A stretch of 64,000 nt of DNA from Sphingomonas azotifigens NBRC 15497 (GTDB lineage: Bacteria; Pseudomonadota; Alphaproteobacteria; Sphingomonadales; Sphingomonadaceae). How positions within the stretch are numbered: the first letter of the stretch is position 1; each line of letters begins with the position of its first letter. Position numbers and translations under genes: made by a program. Location of the stretch: NCBI RefSeq assembly GCF_002091475.1, contig NZ_BCTR01000014.1, forward strand, positions 186,001 through 250,000, written 5' to 3'. The notes beneath the pieces are model-generated. The model saw only the letters and a program-made list of their open reading frames with translations. It was not told the origin of the DNA and searched no databases. Shown here one piece after another: positions 50,426 to 59,102 of this stretch.

Positions 50426-50710
50426 TTAGCTGCCGTCCGAAGCCGACACCTCGGATGACAAGCGGTTCATCTCCGCGTGATCCCGTTCGGCGCGTTGCGC
50501 AATGGTCCATATTATCCATGCGTAAACGTAGGCGAACAACAAGAACAAAGCGGGGATCAGGAATTTAGTGATATAGCACGGATGCAGAGTTGGCGCGCCA
50601 CGAGTACACTGGAAGTCCATCTCCCAGCCAACGATGATGGCAGCGGGTATCGCAACCGCCCAGTAGACAGGTGTGAACACTGCAAGAGCAATCAGATGCT
50701 TCGCTTTCAT
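50426..50710 (-). CDS. Small low-GC membrane protein of unknown function
   Basis: 94 residues with two hydrophobic helices (LIALAVFTPVYWAVAIPAAIIVGW and FLIPALFLLFAYVYAWIIW) joined by a loop with two cysteines (QCTRGAPTLHPCY), and a charged C-terminal tail. I recognise no family. ATG 50710 has AGG 5-7 nt upstream. Base composition is visibly lower in G+C than all neighbours, and codons such as TTG, GTT and ATA are frequent, which suggests recent acquisition. The 247 bp upstream to comM hold an open frame on the same strand (GTWKLWLGIVAGG region, about 50780-50945) with no good start; I cannot support it. Confidence 0.55.
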   Translation of the reverse strand: MKAKHLIALAVFTPVYWAVAIPAAIIVGWEMDFQCTRGAPTLHPCYITKFLIPALFLLFAYVYAWIIWTIAQRAERDHAEMNRLSSEVSASDGS

Positions 50711-50957
50711 AATCGCCTGACTTTCGCGCAATATCGTCAATAGAGCAACGCGTTCCTGGGTCGAAAAGAAGCCTTCCCATCAATTTGTAAGCAATGTCCG
50801 CCTTTGGGCGCAAGCTGCCCCGCTAGGCGACATATGCAAGCAGCACGCAGGCGATGCGCCGCCTGCGACAATCCCGAGCCACAGCTTCCATGTCCCGCGA
50901 TCCGGCCCGCCGATCGCGCCGAGATATTCCAGGATCGCCTCGATCAGGATCGCTCGA

Positions 50958-52466
50958 TCAACTCCGCGGCGCCTGGCGGCGGTAGCTGAGCGCTTCCGCC
51001 ACATGGATGCGCCCTACCCCCTCGGCACCGGCGAGATCGGCGATCGTCCGCGCCACCCGCAGCACGCGCGTATAGCCCCGTGCCGAAAGCCGCATCGCCT
51101 CGGCCGCCTGGGCGAGCAGCTTGCGGCCCGCCTCGTCGGGCGTGGCGACCGCCAGCAGCGGTTCGCCATCGGCCTCGGCATTGGTGCGCGTCGAGGTGCC
51201 CGCATAGCGTGCCGTCTGGACCCGCCGTGCCCCTGCCACCCGCGCCGCCACCTCCGCTGATCCTTCCGCCGGCGGCGGGAGGACGAGATCGGCGGCGGTG
51301 ACCGGCTGGACTTCGACATGCAGGTCGATGCGGTCGAGCAGCGGGCCCGAGACCTTCGCCTGATAGTCCGCCGCGCAGCGCGGCGCCCGCGCACAGGCCA
51401 GCGCCGGATCCCCCAGATGCCCGCAGCGGCACGGGTTCATCGCTGCGATCAACTGCACGCGGGCCGGGAAGGTGACGTGCGCATTGGCCCGCGCGACGCT
51501 CACCACGCCCGCTTCCAAGGGCTGGCGCAGCGAATCGAGCACGGCCCGCTGGAACTCGGGCAGCTCGTCGAGGAACAGCACGCCGAGATGCGCGAGGCTC
51601 ACCTCGCCCGGCTTCACCTTGAGCCCGCCGCCGGTCAGCGCCGCCATCGAGGCCGAATGATGCGGCGCACGGAACGGACGGGTGCGGGTCAGCCGCCCGC
51701 CCAGCAGCGTACCCGCGACCGAGGCGACCATCGACACCTCCAGCGCCTCGGCGGCCTCCAGCGGCGGCAATATGCCGGGCAGACATGCCGCCATCAGCGA
51801 CTTGCCCGCCCCCGGCGGCCCGACGAACAGCAGATTGTGCCCGCCCGCCGCCGCGATCTCCAGCGCGCGCTTGGCGCTTTCCTGCCCCTTTACCTGGGCG
51901 AGGTCCGGCCCCTGCCCCGGCGCATCGACCTCGCCCGGCACCGGCGCGGGGAGCAGCTGGTTGCCCTTGAAGTGGTTGAGCAGGCTGATCAGGTCGGGCG
52001 CGGCGAGCACCTCGACCTGCCCGGCCCAGCTCGCCTCGGGCCCCTGCACGGCGGGGCAGACCAGCCCCTTGCCCGCCTCGGCCGCGTGCATCGCTGCCAG
52101 CAGCACCCCCGGTGACGGCGCGATCCGCCCGTCCAGCGCCAGTTCGCCGACCACGACATAGCCCGCGATCGTCTCGGCGTCGACCACGCCCATTGCCGCC
52201 AGCAGCGCCAGCGCGATGGGGAGATCGAAATGCGATCCTTCCTTGGGCAGGTCGGCGGGCGAGAGGTTCAGCACGATGTGCTTGGGCGGCAGCGCGAGGC
52301 CGATCGCGGCCATGGCGGCGCGCACCCGCTCGCGGCTCTCCGCCACCGCCTTGTCGGGCAGCCCGACGACGACGAACTTGGGCAGCCCGGCGACGAGGTT
52401 GCATTGCACCTCCACCGCGCGCGCTTCCAACCCGAGATAGGCAACTGTCGAAACGCTGGCGACCAA
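50958..52466 (-). CDS. comM: ComM/YifB-type magnesium chelatase-like AAA+ helicase
   Basis: 502 residues, the usual family length. ComM is a hexameric helicase that extends branch migration during natural transformation. The N-terminal LonC-like domain (STVAYLGLEARAVEVQCNLVAGLPKFVVVGLPDKAVAESRERV) is followed by an AAA+ core (Walker A VGPPGAGKS, Walker B VLFLDELPEF, AAMNPCRCGHLGDP with the zinc-like Cys group) and a C-terminal helical domain (RGYTRVLRVARTIADL). The start is TTG 52466, giving VASVSTVAYLG, with GGGGAGGGG about 6 nt upstream; the family normally begins exactly here. Confidence 0.93.
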   Translation of the reverse strand: MVASVSTVAYLGLEARAVEVQCNLVAGLPKFVVVGLPDKAVAESRERVRAAMAAIGLALPPKHIVLNLSPADLPKEGSHFDLPIALALLAAMGVVDAETIAGYVVVGELALDGRIAPSPGVLLAAMHAAEAGKGLVCPAVQGPEASWAGQVEVLAAPDLISLLNHFKGNQLLPAPVPGEVDAPGQGPDLAQVKGQESAKRALEIAAAGGHNLLFVGPPGAGKSLMAACLPGILPPLEAAEALEVSMVASVAGTLLGGRLTRTRPFRAPHHSASMAALTGGGLKVKPGEVSLAHLGVLFLDELPEFQRAVLDSLRQPLEAGVVSVARANAHVTFPARVQLIAAMNPCRCGHLGDPALACARAPRCAADYQAKVSGPLLDRIDLHVEVQPVTAADLVLPPPAEGSAEVAARVAGARRVQTARYAGTSTRTNAEADGEPLLAVATPDEAGRKLLAQAAEAMRLSARGYTRVLRVARTIADLAGAEGVGRIHVAEALSYRRQAPRS

Positions 52467-52614
52467 GAGAGCCCCCTCCCCGTAATGGGAGCATAGCGCC
52501 TTTTGCTCGCTACGGAAGCGGTACAATCGGGGGCAAGCGTATTGCATAGGCACCACACCACACCCATCTCCAGGACCGATGTGCTCCGAAGCCGGCCAAT
52601 TTCCGCATCCCGCG

Positions 52615-52643
52615 TTGACTCCTGCGCCGCTTCCCCGTAAGGG
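52615..52643 (+). promoter_or_regulatory. Candidate rpmH promoter
   Basis: TTGACT at 52615-52620 is a good -35 box. The -10 is weak (TAAGGG at 52638-52643 after 17 nt). It lies in the 239-bp gap between comM and rpmH and would start transcription ahead of the leader hairpin at 52656. Confidence 0.4.
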
Positions 52644-52655
52644 CGCTCGACACGC

Positions 52656-52679
52656 GGCCGCCCCTGTGGCGGCCCTTTT
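52656..52679 (+). terminator. Terminator-like hairpin in the rpmH leader (possible attenuator)
   Basis: GGCCGCC (52656-52662) and GGCGGCC (52668-52674) form a perfect 7-bp stem with loop CCTGT, followed by CTTTT. It ends 26 nt before the rpmH ATG. No plus-strand gene lies upstream, so it cannot be an ordinary 3' terminator; it sits in the leader of the ribosomal-protein operon. Confidence 0.6.
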
Positions 52680-52705
52680 ACGTTCTAGATACTCGAGGAT
52701 GAGCG

Positions 52706-52840
52706 ATGAAGCGGACCTTTCAGCCGAGCAACCTGGTGCGTGCGCGCCGGCACGGCTTCCGTGCACGGATGGCGACCCCGGGCGGTCGCAATGTGATCCG
52801 CGCCCGCCGCGCCCGCGGCCGCAAGAAGCTGTCGGCGTAA
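52706..52840 (+). CDS. rpmH: 50S ribosomal protein L34
   Basis: A 44-residue, very basic protein with the full L34 signature: [47 protein letters not shown] lies about 7 nt before ATG 52706. It heads the conserved rpmH-rnpA-yidD-yidC block. Confidence 0.98.
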   Translation: MKRTFQPSNLVRARRHGFRARMATPGGRNVIRARRARGRKKLSA

Positions 52841-52854
52841 GCACCGACACGCCC

Positions 52855-53202
52855 TTGCTGAGCCTCGACCGGCTCACGCAGCGCAAGGACTATCTCGCCG
52901 CCAACGGGGGAAAGCGGGCACCGATGCCCGGTTTCGTCCTGCTGGTGCGCGAACGGAACGATGCCGATCCGTCGATGCGGATCGGCATTACCGTATCCAA
53001 GAAAGTTGGCAACGCCGTTATCCGGAATCGGATGAAGCGGCGCTTTCGCATGCTCGCGCGCGAAATCCTGCCCGAGGCGGGAATCGCCGGCGCGGACCAT
53101 GTGCTGATCGGCAGGAACGGCGGGATCGAACGCCCTTATGCCGATTTGAAGGCGGAACTCGCCAAGGCGCTCCGCCGCGTCCGTCCCAAGGACGGGCAAT
53201 GA
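52855..53202 (+). CDS. rnpA: Ribonuclease P protein component
   Basis: About 115 residues. RnpA assists the RNase P RNA in 5' maturation of tRNAs. Family motifs: [39 protein letters not shown] (the RNA-binding RNR region), ADHVLIGR and LRRV. No ATG or GTG precedes the conserved part in frame. TTG 52855, 14 nt after the rpmH stop, is the best available start; its ribosome-binding site is poor, so translation may be coupled to rpmH. The stop overlaps yidD by ATGA. Confidence 0.93.
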   Translation: MLSLDRLTQRKDYLAANGGKRAPMPGFVLLVRERNDADPSMRIGITVSKKVGNAVIRNRMKRRFRMLAREILPEAGIAGADHVLIGRNGGIERPYADLKAELAKALRRVRPKDGQ

Positions 53203-53411
53203 TCGCTCGCGCGTTGATGCTGCTCGCGCGCGCCTGGCAGCTGGGGCCGTCGCTGATCCTGCCGCCCACCTGCCGCTACCAGCCTTCCTGTTCGGCCTAT
53301 GCAATCGAGGCGCTTCGCCGCTATGGGGCGGTGAAAGGCGGCTGGCTTGCGCTCCGGCGCATCGCGCGCTGCCATCCATGGGGCGGGCACGGCCCAGATC
53401 CCGTTCCTTGA
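53199..53411 (+). CDS. yidD: Membrane protein insertion efficiency factor YidD
   Basis: A 70-residue member with the typical motif [50 protein letters not shown], including the three conserved cysteines. It is a membrane-associated helper of YidC-mediated insertion. It overlaps rnpA by 4 bp and precedes yidC, the universal order. Confidence 0.97.
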   Translation: MIARALMLLARAWQLGPSLILPPTCRYQPSCSAYAIEALRRYGAVKGGWLALRRIARCHPWGGHGPDPVP

Positions 53412-53433
53412 GTTTTCCTTCCGGGGATTATCG

Positions 53434-55152
53434 GTGAAAGAAGAACAGAAGAATTTCATCCTCTTCGCGGCGTTCGCGGCGCTGGTGCTGCTTGGCTGGC
53501 CGATGATCAGCCACTGGCTGTTCCCGCAGCAGCCGGCCGCGCCCGCGAAGATGGTCGACGGCAAGCTGCAGCCGGTGCCGAACTCCGGCGTCGATGCGGC
53601 CGCCAACGCGCCGAAGACGATTCGTGCCCGTGAGGCCGTGCTGGCCGATAGCCCGCGCGTCGCCATCGACACGCCGGCGCTGAAGGGCTCGATCAATCTG
53701 AAGGGCCTGCGCATCGACGACCTCGTCCTGCGCCAGTATGACCAGACCGTCGACAAGAACTCGCCGCCGATCCGCCTGCTCTCGCCGAGCGGTGCCGAGG
53801 GTAGCTATTTCGCGCAGTTCGGCTGGCAGGGCGCTGGCGCTCCGGACGCGAACACCGTGTGGAAGGCCGATGGCCAGACCCTGACGCCGGCGACTCCGGT
53901 CAAGCTCACCGCGACCAACAGCGCCGGCCAGACCTTCACGGTAGAGCTCGGCGTCGATTCGAACTTCATGTTCACCGTCCGCCAGACCGTCGCCAATCGC
54001 GGCGCGGCGCCGGTCGCGGTGACGCCCTACACGCTGATCTCGCGCGGCCAGCGCTCGACCGATACCAGCCAGTGGGCCGCGCATGTCGGCCCGGTCGCCG
54101 CGACCATCGACGCGGCGCACTATATCAACTGGAAGGACATCGAGAGCACGCCCCAGCAGTTCGCCACCACCGGCGGCTGGGTCGGCTTCAGCGACCATTA
54201 CTGGCTGACTGCGGCGATCCCCGACCAGCGCGGGGGCGTGACCATCCAGCAGCGCGGCACCGCGGCGCAGCAGTATCAGGCGGACGTGGCGCTCTCGCAG
54301 CCGATCGCGATCCGCCCGGGCAAGGAATCGACCTATACCAGCCACTTCTTCGCCGGTGCCAAGGAAGTGAAGCTGCTCGACGCCTATCAGAAGCAGTATG
54401 ACATCGCGAAGTTCGAGCGCGCGATCGACTGGGGCTGGTTCGAGATCATCGAGCGTCCGATCTTCACCTACCTCAGCTGGCTGTTCAAGCTGGTCGGCAA
54501 TTTCGGCGTGGCGATCATCCTGCTGACGATCACCATCCGCGGCCTGCTCTTCCCGATCGCCCAGAAGCAGTTCGCCTCGATGGCGAAGATGCGCCAGGTG
54601 CAGCCGAAGATGAAGGCGATCCAGGAGCGCTACAAGGACGACAAGCAGCGCCAGCAGCAGGAGATCATGCAGCTGTACAAGGCGGAGAAGGTCAATCCGC
54701 TCGCCGGCTGCGCGCCGATGCTGCTGCAGATCCCGATCATGTTCGCGCTGTACAAGGTGCTGCTGCTGACGATCGAAATGCGCCACCAGCCCTTCGTGCT
54801 GTGGATCAAGGACCTGTCCGCGCCCGATCCGGCGACGATCCTCAACCTGTTCGGCTATCTCCACTATCCGCTGCCCAGCTTCCTGGCGATCGGCGTGGTG
54901 CCGGTGCTGCTCGGCGTGTCGATGTTCTTCCAGATGCGGATGAACCCGGCGCCGATGGACGAGATGCAGAAGCAGATGTTCGCGATCATGCCGTGGATGC
55001 TGATGTTCCTGATGGCGCCGTTCGCCGTCGGCCTGCAGCTCTACTGGATCACTTCGAACATCCTGACCGTGCTCCAGCAGCAGTGGCTCTATGCGCGCCA
55101 CCCGGAGATGAAGGTGCCCGTCGAGAAACCGAAAGCGGTCAAGGCGAAGTGA
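53434..55152 (+). CDS. yidC: Membrane protein insertase YidC
   Basis: 572 residues, the Gram-negative form. The first helix (NFILFAAFAALVLLGWPMI) is followed by a large periplasmic beta domain and then the conserved insertase core: GWFEIIERPIFTYLSWLFKLVGNFGVAIILLTITIRGLLFPIAQKQFASMAKMRQVQPKMKAIQ, NPLAGCAPMLLQIPIMFALYKVLL, and QLYWITSNILTVLQQQWLYARHP. GTG 53434 has GGGGA upstream and starts right at VKEEQKNF. A charged tail (KPKAVKAK) ends the protein. Confidence 0.96.
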   Translation: MKEEQKNFILFAAFAALVLLGWPMISHWLFPQQPAAPAKMVDGKLQPVPNSGVDAAANAPKTIRAREAVLADSPRVAIDTPALKGSINLKGLRIDDLVLRQYDQTVDKNSPPIRLLSPSGAEGSYFAQFGWQGAGAPDANTVWKADGQTLTPATPVKLTATNSAGQTFTVELGVDSNFMFTVRQTVANRGAAPVAVTPYTLISRGQRSTDTSQWAAHVGPVAATIDAAHYINWKDIESTPQQFATTGGWVGFSDHYWLTAAIPDQRGGVTIQQRGTAAQQYQADVALSQPIAIRPGKESTYTSHFFAGAKEVKLLDAYQKQYDIAKFERAIDWGWFEIIERPIFTYLSWLFKLVGNFGVAIILLTITIRGLLFPIAQKQFASMAKMRQVQPKMKAIQERYKDDKQRQQQEIMQLYKAEKVNPLAGCAPMLLQIPIMFALYKVLLLTIEMRHQPFVLWIKDLSAPDPATILNLFGYLHYPLPSFLAIGVVPVLLGVSMFFQMRMNPAPMDEMQKQMFAIMPWMLMFLMAPFAVGLQLYWITSNILTVLQQQWLYARHPEMKVPVEKPKAVKAK

Positions 55153-55202
55153 GTATGGCCCTTCTCCACGCCTCCGGTGAGCACGAGAGCGGCGCTTGCG
55201 CT

Positions 55203-55301
55203 CCCCTCCCGCTTGCGGGAGGGGTCGGGGGAGGGACTGACGTGGAGGCCGTGCTGCGCGTTTGCAGCCCCTCCCCTAGCCCCTCCCGCAAGCGGGAGGG
55301 G
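55203..55301 (+). repeat. G/C-rich inverted-repeat element, copy 1
   Basis: Two 22-nt hairpins face each other: 55203-55224 (arms CCCCTCCCGC and GCGGGAGGGG, loop TT) and 55280-55301 (same arms, loop AA). G-rich (GTCGGGGGAGGG type) and C-rich (CCCCTCCCCTAG) flanks between them also pair, so the whole 99 nt is a long imperfect inverted repeat. 55217-55235 has four G-runs and could form a G-quadruplex. It lies between yidC and yihA in the transcribed direction. A related copy lies at 59103-59204. Confidence 0.75.
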
Positions 55302-55366
55302 AACGCAGGCACCGCCGCCTGCGATTTGCTGAAAGGGCCCCGCACGCCGGGGCAGCTGAATTCCTA

Positions 55367-56002
55367 ATGTCCTTCGACCCCGACCAGATCGAAGCCGCGC
55401 GCAAGCTGTTCGCCGGCCCCATCGCCTTCCTCAAGTCCGCGCCCGCGCTCGAGCATCTGCCCAAGCCGACGGTGCCGGAGGTGGCGTTCGCGGGGCGCTC
55501 GAACGTCGGCAAATCGTCGCTGATCAACGCGCTGACCAACCGCAACAGCCTCGCCCGCACCTCGGTCACCCCGGGTCGCACCCAGGAGCTGAACTTCTTC
55601 GACGTCGGCGAGCCGCTGCGCTTCCGCCTCGTCGACATGCCCGGCTATGGCTTCGCCAAGGCGCCCAAGGACATGGTCCGCAAGTGGCGGTATCTGGTGA
55701 ACGACTATCTGCGCGGCCGGCAGGAGCTGAAGCGCGCGCTGGTGCTGATCGATTCGCGCCACGGCATCAAGGATGTCGACCGCGAGATCCTCGAGATGCT
55801 CGACAACGCCGCGGTCAGCTACCGCCTGGTCCTCACCAAGACCGACAAGATCAAGGCGAGCGAACTGGCCGAGGTCACCGCGCGCACCGTGGAAGAGGCT
55901 CGCAAGCGCACCGCCGCGCATCCCGAAATCCTCGCCACCTCCAGCGACAAGGGCATGGGCATCCCGGAGCTCCGCGCGGCTGTGCTGGAAGCGATCGGCT
56001 GA
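55367..56002 (+). CDS. yihA: Ribosome biogenesis GTPase YihA/EngB
   Basis: A 211-residue P-loop GTPase required for 50S subunit maturation. G-motifs: G1 [10 protein letters not shown]2 region [14 protein letters not shown]3 [12 protein letters not shown]4 TKTDK and G5 TSSDKG. Length is normal. It follows yidC, as in many alphaproteobacteria, but is separated from it by the repeat element. Confidence 0.96.
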   Translation: MSFDPDQIEAARKLFAGPIAFLKSAPALEHLPKPTVPEVAFAGRSNVGKSSLINALTNRNSLARTSVTPGRTQELNFFDVGEPLRFRLVDMPGYGFAKAPKDMVRKWRYLVNDYLRGRQELKRALVLIDSRHGIKDVDREILEMLDNAAVSYRLVLTKTDKIKASELAEVTARTVEEARKRTAAHPEILATSSDKGMGIPELRAAVLEAIG

Positions 56003-56010
56003 GCACGGGC

Positions 56011-56337
56011 ATGGAGCCGCTCTTCTCCTACGGCACGCTCCAGCTCGAGCAGGTCCAGCGCAGCCAGTTCGGCCGGCTGCTCGACGGTACCGACGACGTG
56101 CTCCACGGCTTCGTCGTCACCGAGATCCAGATCCGCGACCCCGCCGTACTCGATGCGAGCGGGATCGAGACGCACCTCGCGCTCGTGCCCGGCGACGGCC
56201 CGCCCATCGCCGGCAAGGTCTTCCAGCTGACGCCCGAGGAACTGGCAGCGGCCGATGTCTATGAAAGCGAGAATTATGTCCGGGTGCGGGTGCCCCTCGC
56301 CTCGGGCACCCGCGCCTGGGTGTATGTGAAGGCCTAG
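56011..56337 (+). CDS. Gamma-glutamylcyclotransferase-like (AIG2/GGCT fold) protein
   Basis: 108 residues. The N-terminal FSYGTLQLEQVQRSQFGRLLDG matches the YGTL substrate loop. The conserved Glu appears in DVYESENYVRVRVPL. Such proteins release 5-oxoproline from gamma-glutamyl compounds or act on gamma-glutamylamines; the substrate is unproven here. ATG 56011 is 8 nt after the yihA stop. Its TAG stop overlaps the convergent peptidase stop in CTAG (56334-56337). Confidence 0.85.
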   Translation: MEPLFSYGTLQLEQVQRSQFGRLLDGTDDVLHGFVVTEIQIRDPAVLDASGIETHLALVPGDGPPIAGKVFQLTPEELAAADVYESENYVRVRVPLASGTRAWVYVKA

Positions 56338-58289
56338 GCCGGGTTGTATTTGGCGAGGAACGCTTCCAGCGCCTTGAGAAAGCTCAGCCGGTCCTCCTGG
56401 CGCGTGAAGTGGTGATCGCCTTCGGGCTGCTCGATGAACTCGAACGGCTTGCCGGCGGCCTGGAGCCGGTCCGCCATCAGCTTGCTCTGCTTGAACGGCA
56501 CGCGACGATCCTTCCTGCCGTGGACGATCAGCACCGGGGTCGAGAATTCCTCCGGATGGTAGAGCGGCGACACCGCCTTGAAGTCGGGCGCCTGCGCCTT
56601 CATCCAGTCCTTGCCCTGGCCGCCACCGAGGAACTGCGAGTCATAGGCGACCATCCGGGCGAGATCGGACACGCCGGCGAACGACACCGCGCAGCGGAAC
56701 AGCTTGCCGTCGCGCTGCGCCGCCCGCAGCGCGGCATAGCCGCCATAGGAGCCGCCCACGATGCACACCCGCTTGGGATCGGCGATGCCCTGGTCGACCA
56801 GCGCCTTTACCGCGTCGTTCAGATCGTCCTGCATCGCCAGGCCCCACTGCCCCTCCGCCTTGTCGAGGAAGGGCGTGCCATATCCGGTCGAGCCACGATA
56901 ATTGGGCTTGATCACCGCATAGCCGCGATCCGCCAGGAACTGGGACCACCAGTCCCACTCCTCCTCGTCGCGCGCCGAAGGGCCGCCATGCGGCATCAGG
57001 ATCAGCGGCAGGTTCTTGGCGCTGCTGCCGCGCGGCACCGTCAGCACCGCGGCGATTTCCAGCCCGTCGCGCGCCTTGTACCGAATCGTCTTCACCGGAT
57101 GGAGACGCCGCAGCTTCAGCGTCTGGTTGTTCATCGACAACGGCTGCAACGACTCGTCCGCGGACTGGTAGACGAAATAGGCGCCCGGCGCGCTCGCATC
57201 GCCCACCCGTGCGATCACCCTCGATCGATCGGCGTTGAAGCTGGTGATCTCGACCTGCGCGCCCTGCACCATCCCGCTCAGCTTCTTCTGCAACGCCGCC
57301 ATGGCGGGATCGAACCAATAGGTCGTCGATCGGTTCTCCGTCACTTCGACGCCGAGCAGCGTCGAGCGCAGCGGATCGACCACCGGGCCGCTGATGTCGT
57401 ACCCCGGCGTCGCGAAGATCTGCTTGCCGGTCTGCATCGTGGTCAGGTCGAATTCCCAGAGCGCGGAGAAGCCCTTGGCGTCGTCCTGCACCACCAGCGC
57501 CTTGCCCGGATCCGGCAGGAACAGCGACGGAACCAGCAGATTGTCGTGGATGCCCTTCGCGCGATCGACGGTCCGGAAGTCGACACTTCCATTGGGGCGG
57601 TAGAGCAGCCGCCGGCTGCGGCCATCCTCGCTGCGGCCGATGCCCATGCGCACGGTGCCGGCGCTATCGGCATACCAGTCCATGACGCCTTCCCTGCCCT
57701 CCAGCACGCGGCGATGCTTGCCGGTCGACACGTCGACCTGGTCCACCCGCGGCCAGAAGCCCGGCATGTTCGAATAGATCGAGGTCTGCGCCGCCAGCAG
57801 GATGCGCGGGGTGCCGTCCCGGGCGGTCCAGACCAGCCGGCCGCCATTCTGCCCGGTGTCCGCCGTGTTGAGCATCACCATCTTGCCGGTATTGGCGTTC
57901 ACGCCGATCGCGCGGGTGATGTACCATTCGTCGCCCTGGACCGGCGTCGTCTTGCCGATGCCGATCACCAGCCATTCGTCATTGACCCAGCGCCACCAGT
58001 GGAGATCGGTCTCGGCGGTCGCGATGAGCTGCCTCGACGAGCCATCGAACGCCATGACCGCGAAGAACTGCTTGCCGTGCACCGCCAGCTGACCGGCGAA
58101 GCGCTTGCCGTCCGGCGACACTTGCGGGCCTTCCAGCATCGGCAGTTCGGCGAACACGGCCGTATCCAGCCTGGTCGTGGCGGCCGGTGCGGCGCCGGCC
58201 GCGCCCTTTTCCTGCGCCATTGCAGGCGGGCACGCCCATGCCACCGCAACGGTCGCCACCGCAGCGCACAGACACCTTCTCCAACGCAT
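56334..58289 (-). CDS. Secreted S9-family prolyl oligopeptidase-like peptidase
   Basis: 651 residues. A signal peptide (MRWRRCLCAAVATVAVAWAC, then PPAMA-QE) targets it to the periplasm. A beta-propeller (about 45-400) is followed by the alpha/beta-hydrolase domain with Ser514 in VGGSYGGYAALRA, Asp594 in VHGRKDRRVPF and His626 or His627 in EGDHHF; the oxyanion region is LMPHGGPSARDE. This is the acylaminoacyl-peptidase/dipeptidyl-peptidase type (S9C). ATG 58289 has GACGGA upstream and begins the signal peptide exactly; the frame is open further upstream without meaning. Confidence 0.93.
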   Translation of the reverse strand: MRWRRCLCAAVATVAVAWACPPAMAQEKGAAGAAPAATTRLDTAVFAELPMLEGPQVSPDGKRFAGQLAVHGKQFFAVMAFDGSSRQLIATAETDLHWWRWVNDEWLVIGIGKTTPVQGDEWYITRAIGVNANTGKMVMLNTADTGQNGGRLVWTARDGTPRILLAAQTSIYSNMPGFWPRVDQVDVSTGKHRRVLEGREGVMDWYADSAGTVRMGIGRSEDGRSRRLLYRPNGSVDFRTVDRAKGIHDNLLVPSLFLPDPGKALVVQDDAKGFSALWEFDLTTMQTGKQIFATPGYDISGPVVDPLRSTLLGVEVTENRSTTYWFDPAMAALQKKLSGMVQGAQVEITSFNADRSRVIARVGDASAPGAYFVYQSADESLQPLSMNNQTLKLRRLHPVKTIRYKARDGLEIAAVLTVPRGSSAKNLPLILMPHGGPSARDEEEWDWWSQFLADRGYAVIKPNYRGSTGYGTPFLDKAEGQWGLAMQDDLNDAVKALVDQGIADPKRVCIVGGSYGGYAALRAAQRDGKLFRCAVSFAGVSDLARMVAYDSQFLGGGQGKDWMKAQAPDFKAVSPLYHPEEFSTPVLIVHGRKDRRVPFKQSKLMADRLQAAGKPFEFIEQPEGDHHFTRQEDRLSFLKALEAFLAKYNPA

Positions 58290-58428
58290 CGTGTTCCGTC
58301 CCCCCGATTCGCCGCCCCTGCCGCGAAAGTTGCAGCGTGGAAATAATCGCCCGGATCTGCAACGCCTTTGGCTTGGCGCGCCCCCCGCCCGCTTGCTGTC
58401 CCCCACGCCCGCGTCTATCCACGATGCC

Positions 58429-59091
58429 ATGAAGCTCATCATCGGCAACAAGGCCTATTCCTCCTGGTCGCTGCGCGGCTGGCTCGCCTGCAAGCTTTCG
58501 GGCCTGCCGTTCGAGGAAACCGTCGTGCCGATGTACGACCAGCACTGGGACCGCCGCCGCCAGGGCGCCGAATTCGCGCCCTCTTCGGGCAAGGTGCCGA
58601 TCCTGTGGGACGGCGACGCGGTGGTGTGGGACAGCCTGGCGATCGTCGAATATCTCAACGAGAAGACCGGCAACACGCGCTTCTGGCCCGAGGATCCCGC
58701 CGCCCGCGCGATGGCGCGCTCGATGGCGGCGGAGATGCACTCCAGCTTCACCGCGCTGCGCAGCAAGCACAGCATGAACGTGCGCCAGGTCTATCCGGCC
58801 GCGCCGGTCGATGCGGACGTGGCAGCCGATCTCGAGCGCATCATGGAGCTCTGGGCGCAGGCGCGGGCACGCCACGGCACCGCGGAGCCCTTCCTGTTCG
58901 GCGCGTTCGGCGCCGCCGACATCATGTTCGCGCCGGTGGTGACGCGGATCGTCACCTATTCGCTGCCGGTGCCCCGCTTCGCGCAGAGCTACATGCTCGC
59001 CGTGCTCCAGCACGCGTTCCTGCAGGACTGGATCGCCGGTGCGCAGGAAGAGGAATGGGTGATCGAGAAGTTCGAACTGCCGGTGAGGTAA
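58429..59091 (+). CDS. Glutathione S-transferase
   Basis: 220 residues. The thioredoxin-like N-terminal domain (KLIIGNKAYSSWSLRGWLACKLSGLPFEE, with the SSWSLR glutathione-site serine, then KVPILWDGDAVVWDSLAIVEYL with the cis-Pro and the gamma-glutamyl-binding DS pair) is followed by an all-helical domain (FLFGAFGAADIMFAPVVTRI). Cytoplasmic; the electrophile is unknown. It diverges from the S9 peptidase with 139 bp between them. Confidence 0.92.
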   Translation: MKLIIGNKAYSSWSLRGWLACKLSGLPFEETVVPMYDQHWDRRRQGAEFAPSSGKVPILWDGDAVVWDSLAIVEYLNEKTGNTRFWPEDPAARAMARSMAAEMHSSFTALRSKHSMNVRQVYPAAPVDADVAADLERIMELWAQARARHGTAEPFLFGAFGAADIMFAPVVTRIVTYSLPVPRFAQSYMLAVLQHAFLQDWIAGAQEEEWVIEKFELPVR

Positions 59092-59102
59092 CGCATCTTA
59101 AG

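Noticed and set aside
50212..50568. A plus-strand frame starting GTG with a basic N-terminus (KLRKFRLVKTSR).
   Set aside because: Its beginning is made of the iteron repeats, the rest is low-complexity Arg/Ser/Thr, and it runs antisense through the small membrane protein gene.
50780..51004. A minus-strand frame with a hydrophobic stretch (GTWKLWLGIVAGG) between comM and the small membrane protein.
   Set aside because: There is no plausible start codon with a ribosome-binding site, and its 5' part overlaps the end of comM in another frame.
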